DNA of 49,844 bases, taken from NCBI RefSeq assembly GCF_003206495.1, contig NZ_NKUF01000023.1, positions 1-49,844 on the forward strand. Reading direction: 5' to 3'. Within the stretch, counting starts at the first letter, position 1. Every line of letters starts with the position of its first letter. Positions 1-8,355 of the stretch are shown here, piece after piece. Under the pieces are notes generated by a model. That model was not told the DNA's origin. It did not search any database and saw nothing but the letters and a program-made list of their open reading frames with translations. This DNA is from Gluconacetobacter entanii. Lineage in GTDB: Bacteria; Pseudomonadota; Alphaproteobacteria; Acetobacterales; Acetobacteraceae. The position numbers and the translations under genes were made by a program.

Positions 1-42
1 TGAAAGGCCACATCAACAGGCCTTACAGAAGACCGCACACGA

Positions 43-1755
43 TCACACGTCAATATGGGTCAGAAAACTCTTGCATAACGGACGGCAACCACAGAAGAAG
101 ATCATGTGGTACAGGGTGGTATAGAAATAATTTCCCAGCCGCTTTGACACCAGGTCCACATAGTTCATGTGGATGACAGGAACCCCGGGGGATTGCTGGG
201 TGATCAGGTCATTGGCCTGCATCCACAATGCGCGCGCCGCGTCGGGATCGACGGTTGCACGCGCACGGTCCATCACCTGCTGCACCTGCGCGTTGCAGAA
301 GCCGGAGATGTTGATCGAACTGTCGGAATGGGGATGGAAATTCTCGCACCCTAACAGCGTGTCGAGGAAGTTGGAGGGCGAGGGATAGTCCGCATACCAT
401 TCGCGCAGGCTGATCTGCACATGGTTGTCGGTATTTTCGATATAGGTCGAATGGATGGTCTGCGACACGCTGCGGACATGCGCGTTGTAGCCGATGGCCT
501 GCAGCATGCCGCGCACATAGGTCCCCATGCTCATGTCCACGGCGTTGGCCGCGACGACCAGTGTCACGTCCTGCCCCGCCGTACCGCTTTCGCGTACCAG
601 TTGGCGGGCGCGTTCCAGATCCGGCCCCCGCCATGCGGGCGCGGGATGGCCGGGGGAGGCATCGCGGGTATAGGCGCACTGCCCGTCATTGGGCAGCAGG
701 CCGGGCGGCACCATCGAACATAGCGGCGTGCCCAGCGCGCTGCCACCGGCCAGGATGCTCATCGCCCGGCGGTCGAGCGCGTAATTGACCGCCTGACGCG
801 CCTTCAGGTTGTTGAATGGCGGCAGATTGACGTTCATCGGCAGGAAATACAGCCCGTACAGGGGCTGTACATGCACCTGCGCGGTATAGCGCGCGCCCAG
901 TTCGCCCAGACGGTCCAGCGGCTTGTTGCCAAAGGCCCAGTCGTACTGCCCGTTTTCCACCGCCGTGACCCCGTCCTCGTCCGACAGGCCGAAATCATAG
1001 GAAATGGCATCGACGTAACCGTCTGGCTGCGCGTCGTTGTTCCATGCGTGGAAATAGGGATTGCGCGCCAGTTGCATATGCTGCTGCGGGTCATAGGCGA
1101 CGATATGGTATGGCCCCGTGCCGGGGATCGGGCTGTTGCCCACGTCATGCAGCGGCGTGTCGGCCGGCAGGATGGAGGCATGGGGGAAGGCGATCTTCTG
1201 CGGGAATTCCGCGTCGGGTTCCTTCAGGCGGATGGTGATGCGCCGGGTTGCGGGATCGGTCTGCACCCCGTCGGCCAGGGTGCAGTGCGCGGGGTCGCGC
1301 ATGCAGTCGTCCGAACCGATGATCCCGCCATAGAACGAACCCGCCGTCGGGCTGCCGACGATGAAGATCCGCCGCAGCGACGCCACCACGTCGTCAAGCC
1401 CGACCTCCCGCCCGTCGGAAAAGCGCACGCCACGGCGCAGGGTGAAAATCCATGTCTTTCCCCCGTCCGGTGTCTCGGGCAGGGATTCGGCAAGGTCGGG
1501 GACCAGTTCGCTGCCGGCCGGGCCCTGTGCCTTGCGGAAGTTCAGCAGCCCGTCATAGACGACATTGAACAACCGCATGTACATGGTGGCATAGTCGATC
1601 TGCGGGTCCAGCGTCCCGGCGGACGCCCGCGACGTCAGCCGCAGCGTCCCGCCCCGGTGACTGTCCTGCTGGTCCTGCGCATGCGCCGTCCCCCCGCCGT
1701 GCAGGCAGGTCATGCCCGCCACGGCCAGGGCAAGGCCCAGTCGGAGTGGCGTCAT
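43..1755 (-). CDS. Extracellular solute-binding protein family 5 (oligopeptide/nickel-type ABC binding protein)
   Basis: Predicted periplasmic binding protein of 570 residues with an N-terminal signal peptide (hydrophobic stretch ending in AHA-Q near residue 27). Family-5 features follow: an LDPQ segment near residue 50, a YDGLL segment, a TWIFTLRRGVRFSDG block and a PGTGPY block typical of DppA/OppA-like proteins. Such proteins capture peptides or other ligands for an ABC importer, but no permease or ATPase gene is adjacent. The start ATG overlaps the stop of the upstream SCO-like gene in an ATGA tetranucleotide, so it is probably translated by coupling at the end of the 5402-to-43 unit. The last 18 residues (Cys-rich, FFCGCRPLC) look atypical for the family, so the 3' end may be altered. 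The ligand cannot be read from sequence. Confidence 0.85.
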   Translation of the reverse strand: MTPLRLGLALAVAGMTCLHGGGTAHAQDQQDSHRGGTLRLTSRASAGTLDPQIDYATMYMRLFNVVYDGLLNFRKAQGPAGSELVPDLAESLPETPDGGKTWIFTLRRGVRFSDGREVGLDDVVASLRRIFIVGSPTAGSFYGGIIGSDDCMRDPAHCTLADGVQTDPATRRITIRLKEPDAEFPQKIAFPHASILPADTPLHDVGNSPIPGTGPYHIVAYDPQQHMQLARNPYFHAWNNDAQPDGYVDAISYDFGLSDEDGVTAVENGQYDWAFGNKPLDRLGELGARYTAQVHVQPLYGLYFLPMNVNLPPFNNLKARQAVNYALDRRAMSILAGGSALGTPLCSMVPPGLLPNDGQCAYTRDASPGHPAPAWRGPDLERARQLVRESGTAGQDVTLVVAANAVDMSMGTYVRGMLQAIGYNAHVRSVSQTIHSTYIENTDNHVQISLREWYADYPSPSNFLDTLLGCENFHPHSDSSINISGFCNAQVQQVMDRARATVDPDAARALWMQANDLITQQSPGVPVIHMNYVDLVSKRLGNYFYTTLYHMIFFCGCRPLCKSFLTHIDV

Positions 1756-2372
1756 TTCTGGGCTGCCATCAACTGCTCGATGCGATCGGCAATCTCCTGC
1801 CCCGTGGCGGTCGTGGGGATCGTGCCGGAATACCGTTCGGTCGGCGACATGATGACGATCTGCGACGCCGGTTCCATCATGTAATCCCCACCCTCAAGCG
1901 GCTGGCGCACATAGGGGGCATGATATTCACGGGCCACGGCCTCGATCATCTTGGGCGATCCCGTCATGCTGAACAGGCGCGGGCCAAAGCGCAGCGTGTA
2001 GGTGCGCAGCACGTCGGACGTGTCACGCATGGGGTCGAGCGAGATGAAGATCGGCGCGACATAGCGCGCCTTTGCCGGGCCGAGGATGTCCATCGCCTTG
2101 GCCATCGCCGCCATGGTGGCCCCGCACTGCGTATCGGGGCAGTGGGTGGAGCCGAAATAGACCAGCATCCAGCGCCCGCGGAAATCGCTGTCGAGCACCG
2201 ATCCGTCCGCCCCGTTGACCAGGCGGAAGGACCCGCCGACCTCGTTGCCATAGGTGGTCAGCGGCGGGGCCATCCGGTCGAAGATGCGGTAGCCCACATA
2301 TCCCACCAGCGTTGAAACCGTCAAAATCACCACCGTGACGATAAGGATAAACCTGTCGCGTTTACTCAGCAT
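1752..2372 (-). CDS. SCO1/SenC-like thioredoxin-fold protein with atypical metal site
   Basis: A 206-residue membrane-anchored protein with one N-terminal transmembrane helix (about residues 8-29) and a SCO/SenC thioredoxin fold: YFGSTHCPD near residues 72-80 and FISLDPMRD near 109-116. SCO proteins deliver copper to cytochrome oxidase or act as thiol reductases. Here the usual CPxxC motif (three residues between the cysteines) is CPDTQC, with Cys78 and Cys83 four residues apart, and the conserved copper-ligand His of the DYLVDHS motif is Pro168 (DYMMEPAS). Canonical copper binding is therefore doubtful. The ATG at 2372 overlaps the polA stop (TGATG), which decides the start over a GTG-like start six codons upstream. 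Confidence 0.8.
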   Translation of the reverse strand: MLSKRDRFILIVTVVILTVSTLVGYVGYRIFDRMAPPLTTYGNEVGGSFRLVNGADGSVLDSDFRGRWMLVYFGSTHCPDTQCGATMAAMAKAMDILGPAKARYVAPIFISLDPMRDTSDVLRTYTLRFGPRLFSMTGSPKMIEAVAREYHAPYVRQPLEGGDYMMEPASQIVIMSPTERYSGTIPTTATGQEIADRIEQLMAAQK

Positions 2373-5161
2373 CAGTGTGCGTCCGCCCAATTCGTTCCGG
2401 TCCCGGTCTCCACCACCAGCGGCACGGAAAGGGTCGCTGCGGATTCCATGACCTGCTTTACAAGGGCGGCGAGACGGTCCGCCTCTTCGTGCCGCACCTC
2501 GAACAGAAGTTCGTCATGGACCTGAAGCAGCATGCGTCCGTCAAGCCCTGCCTCACGCATTTCGTGAGGAATCCGCACCATCGCACGCTTGATGATGTCG
2601 GCCGCCCCCCCCTGAAGCGGGGCGTTGATGGCCTGGCGTTCGGCGTAATTGCGCCGTGCGGCGTTGCGCCCGTTGATTTCAGGCACCCAGCAGCGCCGCC
2701 CGAACGGTGTCACCACGTATCCCCTGGCGCGGGCCTCGTCACGTGTGCGCTCCATGTAGTCGCGGATGCCGGGATAGCGCGCGAAATAGGCGTCGATATA
2801 GCCCCGTGCCTCCCCCGGCGGGATGCCAAGCTGCCGGCCGAGGCCAAAGGCGCTGATGCCATAGATGATGCCGAAATTGATCGCCTTCGCCCGGCGGCGC
2901 GTCAGCGGGTCCATCCCTTCAAGGGGGATGCTGAACACCTCGGACGCGGTGCGGGCATGGATGTCCTGCCCCAGCGCGAACGCTTCCTTCAGCGCGGGGA
3001 TGTCCGCCACATGCGCCAGCAGCCGCAGTTCGATCTGCGAATAATCCGCCGACAGCAGCACATGGCCCGCAGGCGCGATGAAGGCGCGGCGGATGCGCCC
3101 GCCCTCCTCGGTGCGTACGGGGATGTTCTGCAGGTTGGGATCGTTCGACGACAGCCGCCCCGTCGTCGTCACCGCCATCTGGAAGGAGGTATGCACCCGC
3201 CCCGTTTCGGGATCGACCTGGTTGACCAGCGCATCGGCATAGGTGCTCTTGAGCTTGGCCAGTTGCCGCCACGCCAGCACCTCCGCCGGGAGGTCATGCC
3301 CCTTGTCCGCAAGGTCCTGCAGCACCGACGAATCCGTCCCCCATGCGCCGGACTTCATGCGCTTGCCACCGGGCAGGCCCATCTCGTCAAACAGGATCTC
3401 GCCCAACTGCTTGGGGGAGCCGACATTGAACTCCCGCCCTGCAAGGGTGTGGATCCGCGCCTCGATCGTGGCCATGCGGCCCGCGAATTCGACCGACATG
3501 GCGCGCAGGTCGCTGGCATCGACCGCAATCCCCACCCGTTCCATGTCCGCCAGTATCCCCACCAGCGGGCGTTCCAGTTCCTCATACAGCGCCAGCGCCT
3601 GGTTGGGGCGCAGCAGCGGGCGCAGCACCAGCCACAGGCGCAGCGTGACATCCGCGTCCTCGGCGGCATAGGTGGTGGCGCGCGCGATATCCACGCGGGT
3701 AAAGGGCACGCGGTTGCGCCCGGTGCCCGTCACCTCGTCATAGGGGATGGGCGTGTGGTCCAGGTACAGCCGCGATAGTTCATCCATGCCCTGCGTATGC
3801 TTGCCCGCGAACTGGGCATAGGAAATCAGCATCGTGTCGTCGATGGGCGTGGGTTGCGGGGCACCCGCGCGCACCAGCACCTCCAGGTCGAACTTGGCGT
3901 TCTGGAACACCTTGAGCACCGACGGGTCCACCAGCAGGTCCGACAGGCACTCCAGCGCCACGGCGACATCCATCTGCGTGACCGATGCGCTGTCCATCAG
4001 GTCGCCCTCATGCGCCAGCGGGATGTAGCACGCACGCCCCGGCCGCGTGGCCAGCGAAATCCCCACCAGTCCCGCGCGCAGCGGGTCGAGGCCATCGGTT
4101 TCCGTATCCACCGCGCACACGCCCGCGGCCTGTGCCTCCGCCACCCATGCGCGCAGCGTGTCGGCGTCGGTGACGGTTTCATATTCGCCATAGGGCGCAT
4201 CGGGCGCGGCGAGGGGGGCTGCCGCCGCATCACCGGAAACCGTCGCATGGACCGGGGCCGCGCGCCTTTTCGCCGCCGCCGCACCGGTACCCGTGGCGGG
4301 CAGGCCGATGCGCTGCATCAGGGAGCGGAAGCCCATTTCCTCCAGCCACGGGCCGAGTCGCGCCTGGTCCACGTCGCAGCAGGCCAGATCCGACAGCGGG
4401 ACGGGGCAGGGCGCGTCCTCGCGCAGGGTGACAAGCTGGCGCGACAGGCGGGCCATGTCCGCATGCGCGATCAGGTTGTCACGCCGTTTCGACGCCTTCA
4501 TCCCCGCCGCCGCATCAAGGATGGCGTCGAGGGAGCCGTATTCCTCCATCAGCGTTGCTGCCGTCTTCGGCCCGATTCCCGGCACGCCGGGCACGTTGTC
4601 CACCGGGTCGCCGATCAGGGCCTGCACGTCGATGACCTGCGCAGGCGCGACGCCGAACTTGGCGCGCACCTCGGCCTCGCCAATGGGTTTCTGCTTGATC
4701 GGGTCCATCATCTGCACGCCGGGGCGCACAAGCTGCATCAGGTCCTTGTCGGAGGAGATGATGGTGCATGTCCCACCCGCATCCGTCGCCTTGCGCGCAT
4801 AGGCCGCGATCAGGTCGTCGGCTTCCCATCCCGCCTCCTCGATCGCAGGCACGCTGAAGGCGGCGGTGGCGTCGCGCACCAGCGCGAACTGCGGGCGCAG
4901 GTCCTCCGGTGGTTCGGGGCGGTGGGCCTTGTACTGGTCATACAGGTCGTTGCGGAACGTGTGGCGTCCCGCGTCGAAGATGACCGCCAGATGTGTTCCC
5001 GCATGTTCGCGCAGCAGGCGCGCAAGCATGTTGGTGAATCCGAATACCGCATTGACGGGCGTTCCGTCCGGGCTGGTCATGGGTGGCAAGGCGTGGAAGG
5101 CGCGGAAAATGAAACCGGAGCCATCCACAAGGATCAGGCGGACCTGCGCGTCAGTGTGCAT
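2372..5161 (-). CDS. polA: DNA polymerase I
   Basis: A 929-residue, three-domain DNA polymerase I, as in E. coli (928 residues). The N-terminal 5'-3' exonuclease (about residues 8-290) shows VDGSGFIFRAF, the acidic SDKDLMQL block and the helix-hairpin-helix GVPGIGPKTA. The 3'-5' proofreading domain looks active: VDTETDG near residue 353, NAKFDLEVL and a YAAEDADVTL block. Polymerase motifs follow: DYSQIELR near 707 (motif A), RRAKAINFGIIYG (O-helix) and QVHDELLFEV near 880 (motif C). It acts in Okazaki-fragment maturation and repair synthesis. The start MHTDAQVRL is chosen because homologous residues begin there; upstream codons read through the neighbouring gene. It begins 16 nt after the zinc-finger gene and its stop overlaps the SCO-like start. 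Confidence 0.97.
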   Translation of the reverse strand: MHTDAQVRLILVDGSGFIFRAFHALPPMTSPDGTPVNAVFGFTNMLARLLREHAGTHLAVIFDAGRHTFRNDLYDQYKAHRPEPPEDLRPQFALVRDATAAFSVPAIEEAGWEADDLIAAYARKATDAGGTCTIISSDKDLMQLVRPGVQMMDPIKQKPIGEAEVRAKFGVAPAQVIDVQALIGDPVDNVPGVPGIGPKTAATLMEEYGSLDAILDAAAGMKASKRRDNLIAHADMARLSRQLVTLREDAPCPVPLSDLACCDVDQARLGPWLEEMGFRSLMQRIGLPATGTGAAAAKRRAAPVHATVSGDAAAAPLAAPDAPYGEYETVTDADTLRAWVAEAQAAGVCAVDTETDGLDPLRAGLVGISLATRPGRACYIPLAHEGDLMDSASVTQMDVAVALECLSDLLVDPSVLKVFQNAKFDLEVLVRAGAPQPTPIDDTMLISYAQFAGKHTQGMDELSRLYLDHTPIPYDEVTGTGRNRVPFTRVDIARATTYAAEDADVTLRLWLVLRPLLRPNQALALYEELERPLVGILADMERVGIAVDASDLRAMSVEFAGRMATIEARIHTLAGREFNVGSPKQLGEILFDEMGLPGGKRMKSGAWGTDSSVLQDLADKGHDLPAEVLAWRQLAKLKSTYADALVNQVDPETGRVHTSFQMAVTTTGRLSSNDPNLQNIPVRTEEGGRIRRAFIAPAGHVLLSADYSQIELRLLAHVADIPALKEAFALGQDIHARTASEVFSIPLEGMDPLTRRRAKAINFGIIYGISAFGLGRQLGIPPGEARGYIDAYFARYPGIRDYMERTRDEARARGYVVTPFGRRCWVPEINGRNAARRNYAERQAINAPLQGGAADIIKRAMVRIPHEMREAGLDGRMLLQVHDELLFEVRHEEADRLAALVKQVMESAATLSVPLVVETGTGTNWADAH

Positions 5162-5177
5162 CTGGATCAGGGGTTTT

Positions 5178-5402
5178 TCAGTGCGTATCGCCGCTGGTTG
5201 CCTCGGGGTTGAGCACGAACAGGCGCGAGCAGTAGGGGCAGAACGTCTGGTGGTCCGCGATGCGCAGGAACACGCGCGGATGGCCCAGCGCGCCAAGGCC
5301 GCCGTCGCATGACAGGACGCGCGAATCGACCACGATCGTCTCGATCAGGCCCAGGACGGGATGGGGCGTCGGGTTGGGCTGGTGTTTGGTCAGGTCTTGC
5401 AT
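5178..5402 (-). CDS. CHCC zinc-finger domain protein
   Basis: A 74-residue protein of the zf-CHCC type (related to the zinc-binding domain of mitochondrial NDUFS6). Ligand candidates are in order: Cys in LSCDGG, His in LGHPRVFL, and the CPYC pair in TFCPYCSRLF. In alphaproteobacteria this family is usually an unassigned conserved protein; a link to respiratory complex I is known only for the eukaryotic relatives. The ATG at 5402 (MQDLTK) is preferred because the longer frame upstream has no family resemblance. It is the first gene of a four-gene minus-strand unit leading into polA. Confidence 0.85.
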   Translation of the reverse strand: MQDLTKHQPNPTPHPVLGLIETIVVDSRVLSCDGGLGALGHPRVFLRIADHQTFCPYCSRLFVLNPEATSGDTH

Positions 5403-5467
5403 TTCGATGAACCTCGGGCTTGTTGTCCGGACATGGAGTGCGATGCCCCGGCAGACCCGTGGCGTCG

Positions 5468-6592
5468 ATGATGATGATACGCAGGATTGCCGTGCTTTCA
5501 AACCTTCGCCTGTCACGCCTGCTTTATCCGGCGTTCCTTCTGCTGCTGGCCGGATGCGCGACACATGATGCCCCGACGCCCGTCCCGCCGTCCCGCCATG
5601 CGGACCTTGGCCGCCTTGTGCCGCCCGACCGGGTGATGGACGTGCCCGGCACGGGGCAGGTGCCGATGCGTGTGTGGCGCGCGACCGGGACGCCGCGCGC
5701 GGTGGTGCTTGCGCTGCATGGCTTCAACGACAGCCGCGATGCGTGGGAACGCCCCGGCCCGGTGCTGGCACGGCAGGGGATCACGCTCTATGCCCCGGAC
5801 CAGCCGGGATTCGGCGCGATGCCGGACCGTGGCGGATGGGCGGGGACGGACGCGCTGGTTGCCGCCGCCCGGGCGGAGGCCGCGGCCATCGCACGTGAAA
5901 ATCCCGGCCTGCCGCTCTATGTGATGGGCGAAAGCATGGGCGGGGCTGTGGCGGTATGCATGTCGGCGCAGGATGGCGCATCGGTGGAGACGCACGCGAA
6001 TGTGTCGGCAGCCCCCCCCGATATCGCGGGCTATATCCTGCTGGCGCCGGCCGTGTTGGACCTTGGCGCGGGGACGGATGCGACGCTGAAGGCGATGGCC
6101 ACCCTTGCGCCGCAATGGCGGCTGACGGGACGGGAACTGCCGGTGCATGTGACCGCATCCGACGACATTCTGGCGCTGGCGCGGCTGTATTACGATCCGC
6201 TGACGTTGCGCACGACACGCACGACCGCGCTGGCGGGACTGGCGACGCTGATGCATCGCGCGGCGCATGAGGTGGGGCATATGCACGGCCCCGTCCTTGC
6301 GGTCTATGGCGGGCGGGACCAGTTGGTGCCACTTGCGGCGATGACACGGGCATGGGCGCACCTGCCGCCCGGCGCGCGGCGTGACTTCATCCCCGCGGGC
6401 TATCACCTGCTGCTGCGCGGGCGGCAGGGGGACAAGGTCATGCGTGACATCGTGTCATGGATCGAACGCCCCGACGACTTCCTGCCGTCGGGCGGGGATA
6501 TCGCGGCCAGCACATGGAACGACGCACGGGACGGCCATGCGCAGCCCCCCTTCTTCCTGCCCGCGCAGATGGACGGGCTGGTGCGGAAGTGA
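5468..6592 (+). CDS. Alpha/beta-hydrolase lipoprotein (monoacylglycerol-lipase-like)
   Basis: A serine hydrolase of the alpha/beta fold, probably anchored as a lipoprotein: a hydrophobic N-terminus ends in the lipobox LLAGC about 30 residues in. The catalytic elements are visible: oxyanion region ALHGFND, nucleophile elbow GESMGG, Asp in VYGGRDQLVP and His in GYHLLLRG. This matches the Hydrolase_4 group, which includes monoacylglycerol lipases and lysophospholipases; the substrate is unknown. Three ATG codons in a row begin at 5468. An internal GTG at 5492 has a better ribosome-binding site (AGGA, 5 nt upstream) and would leave a compact 22-residue lipoprotein signal, so it may be the true start. 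It is divergent from the polA unit. Confidence 0.82.
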   Translation: MMMIRRIAVLSNLRLSRLLYPAFLLLLAGCATHDAPTPVPPSRHADLGRLVPPDRVMDVPGTGQVPMRVWRATGTPRAVVLALHGFNDSRDAWERPGPVLARQGITLYAPDQPGFGAMPDRGGWAGTDALVAAARAEAAAIARENPGLPLYVMGESMGGAVAVCMSAQDGASVETHANVSAAPPDIAGYILLAPAVLDLGAGTDATLKAMATLAPQWRLTGRELPVHVTASDDILALARLYYDPLTLRTTRTTALAGLATLMHRAAHEVGHMHGPVLAVYGGRDQLVPLAAMTRAWAHLPPGARRDFIPAGYHLLLRGRQGDKVMRDIVSWIERPDDFLPSGGDIAASTWNDARDGHAQPPFFLPAQMDGLVRK

Positions 6593-6650
6593 AAATGCAC
6601 GATTTCAGGGCTGGCGTTCGCGGCCCCGACAGGGTATGCAGGGCGGCAGT

Positions 6651-6727
6651 GGACTCGTAGCTCAGCTGGATAGAGCGTCGCCCTCCGAAGGCGAAGGTCG
6701 AAGGTTCGAATCCTTTCGAGTCCGCCA
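6651..6727 (+). tRNA. tRNA-Arg (anticodon CCG)
   Basis: A complete 77-nt cloverleaf. Acceptor stem GGACTCG (6651-6657) pairs with CGAGTCC (6717-6723), followed by discriminator G and an encoded CCA. The D-arm carries AGCTCAGCTGGATAGAGC, the anticodon stem is TCGCC/GGCGA with loop CTCCGAA giving anticodon CCG (codon CGG), and the T-arm has GGTTCGAATCC. It stands alone between the hydrolase and the small lipoproteins. The downstream 280 nt to 7008 hold a T-rich stretch but no gene I can support. Confidence 0.97.
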
Positions 6728-7007
6728 ATTCCTTGATTTTTCTCAGTTTTCCGCCAAGGTTTGTGCATCTCCGGCCGGGTTTGACAATCCGCCCGTCAGA
6801 ACAATGGCATTCCCGGCAAGCTGCACCTCCTGTCTCGACCAATGAGGCATGAGCACTGCCGGTACCCGGATCCTGGCCAGGCGCTCATGGTCTGGCACTG
6901 CATCGCGTCATGCATACAGTCGGATGCATTAAGTAAATCTTCGTAACGAATATCTGGCCGCATGGGGCGATAATGTTTCAGCATCCTTGAACAAATGCTG
7001 AAGTTCC

Positions 7008-7445
7008 ATGTCCCGCATCCGTCCATTTGTCGCATCTGTATGTCTTTTGTTGCCTCTGGGTCTGGGCGCATGCCACGGGCAGCATCGCGAAACCGACTCC
7101 CGCTGCCGCAGGGGGCCTCTGTCCCATCCGCCAGATAGACCGCCGGACATGGGGCAGGGCTTTCGTGGTGGCGACATGACCGGAGGCATTGCGGATGGTC
7201 CCGGCGGAATGTCCGGCATGAGGATGCCGGGAAGCGGCATGGCAGGCATGGGCAATGATGGAATGCGCGGTGATGGCGGCGGTTTCGGGGGCCATATGGG
7301 GTCACCGCCGGATATGGAGCGGTCAGCCGTCCCATGCGATCCACCCCCCGCACCTCGGGAAAGGCATGCTGCACCGGAACCGCCGGCAGGAAACGCAAAT
7401 CAGGACGTGGACGTCTCGAAAATACAGATCGGCGGTAAGGGGTGA
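7008..7445 (+). CDS. Small Met/Gly-rich lipoprotein, unknown function
   Basis: A 145-residue predicted lipoprotein: a hydrophobic signal ends in LGLGAC near residue 22. The body (about residues 45-105) is low-complexity, rich in Gly and Met with repeated GM, MPG and GGM units and a few His, a composition seen in some periplasmic copper-binding proteins; that link is only inference. I recognise no domain. The stop overlaps the next lipoprotein start (TGATG), so the two are probably co-translated and may work together. Low-complexity composition leaves some doubt, but the signal peptide and overlap support a real gene. Confidence 0.6.
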   Translation: MSRIRPFVASVCLLLPLGLGACHGQHRETDSRCRRGPLSHPPDRPPDMGQGFRGGDMTGGIADGPGGMSGMRMPGSGMAGMGNDGMRGDGGGFGGHMGSPPDMERSAVPCDPPPAPRERHAAPEPPAGNANQDVDVSKIQIGGKG

Positions 7446-7672
7446 TGTCGCGTCACTCCCTCCGGATTATGGTGGCCGCCGGATGTCTGCTGCTGCTTGC
7501 CGCCTGTGCTGAACATCGGCCACCGCTCGACGATGATGGCCTGCCTGTCACCGATGGCTCGGAAGATGGCGGCCCTTCCCATGGGGGGCGCGGTGGCCCG
7601 GGTGGGGGTGGCATCTGGTCGGATGTCCTGCATACAGCCATGCAGACCGGCATGGGTTTTCTTCATCATTAG
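7445..7672 (+). CDS. Small lipoprotein, unknown function
   Basis: A 75-residue predicted lipoprotein with lipobox LLAAC near residue 20, followed by an acidic stretch (PPLDDDGLP) and a Gly/His-rich tail. The ATG overlaps the stop of the preceding lipoprotein gene, and an AAGGGG ribosome-binding site lies inside that gene's last codons. No family is recognised. It probably forms a two-gene unit with its neighbour. Confidence 0.55.
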   Translation: MSRHSLRIMVAAGCLLLLAACAEHRPPLDDDGLPVTDGSEDGGPSHGGRGGPGGGGIWSDVLHTAMQTGMGFLHH

Positions 7673-7701
7673 AATTATCAGGTCGTGCCCGGTCGCATGG
7701 A

Positions 7702-7774
7702 TTGCCGCCTTTTGATCGAAAAAGGCGGCGTCTTTCGAAGCTTTTTGAAAAAAAGCTTCACCAAAAACTTCTGG
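7702..7774. repeat. Palindromic intergenic repeat, copy 1
   Basis: A member of the window-wide family. It contains the stem GCCGCCTTTTGATCGAAAAAGGCGGC followed by the hairpin GAAGCTTTTTGAAAAAAAGCTTC and the end CACCAAAAACTTCT. It follows the small-lipoprotein genes, so it may act as a terminator. Confidence 0.8.
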
Positions 7775-7937
7775 CTCATTCCTGCGGCATTTTCACGGGT
7801 CCGCTTTTGGTGGGGCCTGCGTGAAACTCCTTCCCGTGTGGGTGGTTAGGGCTGCATCCGGCAGGGTCCCCCCTTCCGGTTCCGGATGGGGTGGACCATG
7901 CACTCATCTTTACGTCCCGCAAGAAGGATGAAAAGCG

Positions 7938-8348
7938 ATGCGTTATCCCCCGCTTGGGCTGGCATGGCCCATGGTCGTGACGTTTGTCCTTGCCACCGGT
8001 CCCGCACTGGCACAACCACGTACCACCACCGCGCCCGCATCGTCACCCCAATCGGTGGCCCAGGGCGCCGTTGAGGGCGCGCCGGGGGCGCGACTGGCCG
8101 GGTATCTCAATTTCTGCATCAGCAACGGCCTGCTGCCGCATGGGGAAACGATGGCGCTGCTTGACCATACGATCGCCCGGTCCAATGCGGTCTTCAACGA
8201 CCATCGCGGCGACATGGATTATGCGCAGGGGACGGCGGGCATCCTGCAACCCGCGAACCCCAACGGCATGCGGATCACGGACCTCGACATCCCGCAGCGG
8301 CGCGGCCTGTGCGATCAGGTCCGGCGCAAAGCCGCCGCCGCAGGGTGA
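7938..8348 (+). CDS. Small exported protein, unknown function
   Basis: A 136-residue protein with a clear signal peptide (hydrophobic run ending in TGPALAQ near residue 26), so it is probably periplasmic. The mature part has two cysteines (NFCISNG and RGLCDQV) that could form a disulfide. An AAGGA ribosome-binding site stands about 10 nt before the ATG. I do not recognise a family. It converges with znuA, whose stop is 8 nt away, and is not part of an obvious operon. Confidence 0.65.
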   Translation: MRYPPLGLAWPMVVTFVLATGPALAQPRTTTAPASSPQSVAQGAVEGAPGARLAGYLNFCISNGLLPHGETMALLDHTIARSNAVFNDHRGDMDYAQGTAGILQPANPNGMRITDLDIPQRRGLCDQVRRKAAAAG

Positions 8349-8355
8349 AGGCGCG

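Noticed and set aside
1-42. Disruption of the binding-protein gene at the left edge
   Set aside because: The atypical Cys-rich tail is suggestive, but the stop is inside the window and no element end or repeat can be seen in 42 nt.
2375-5212. Long plus-strand open frames opposite polA
   Set aside because: Arg/His/Gln-rich translations with no motifs, mirroring the coding bias of polA; shadows of a high-GC gene.
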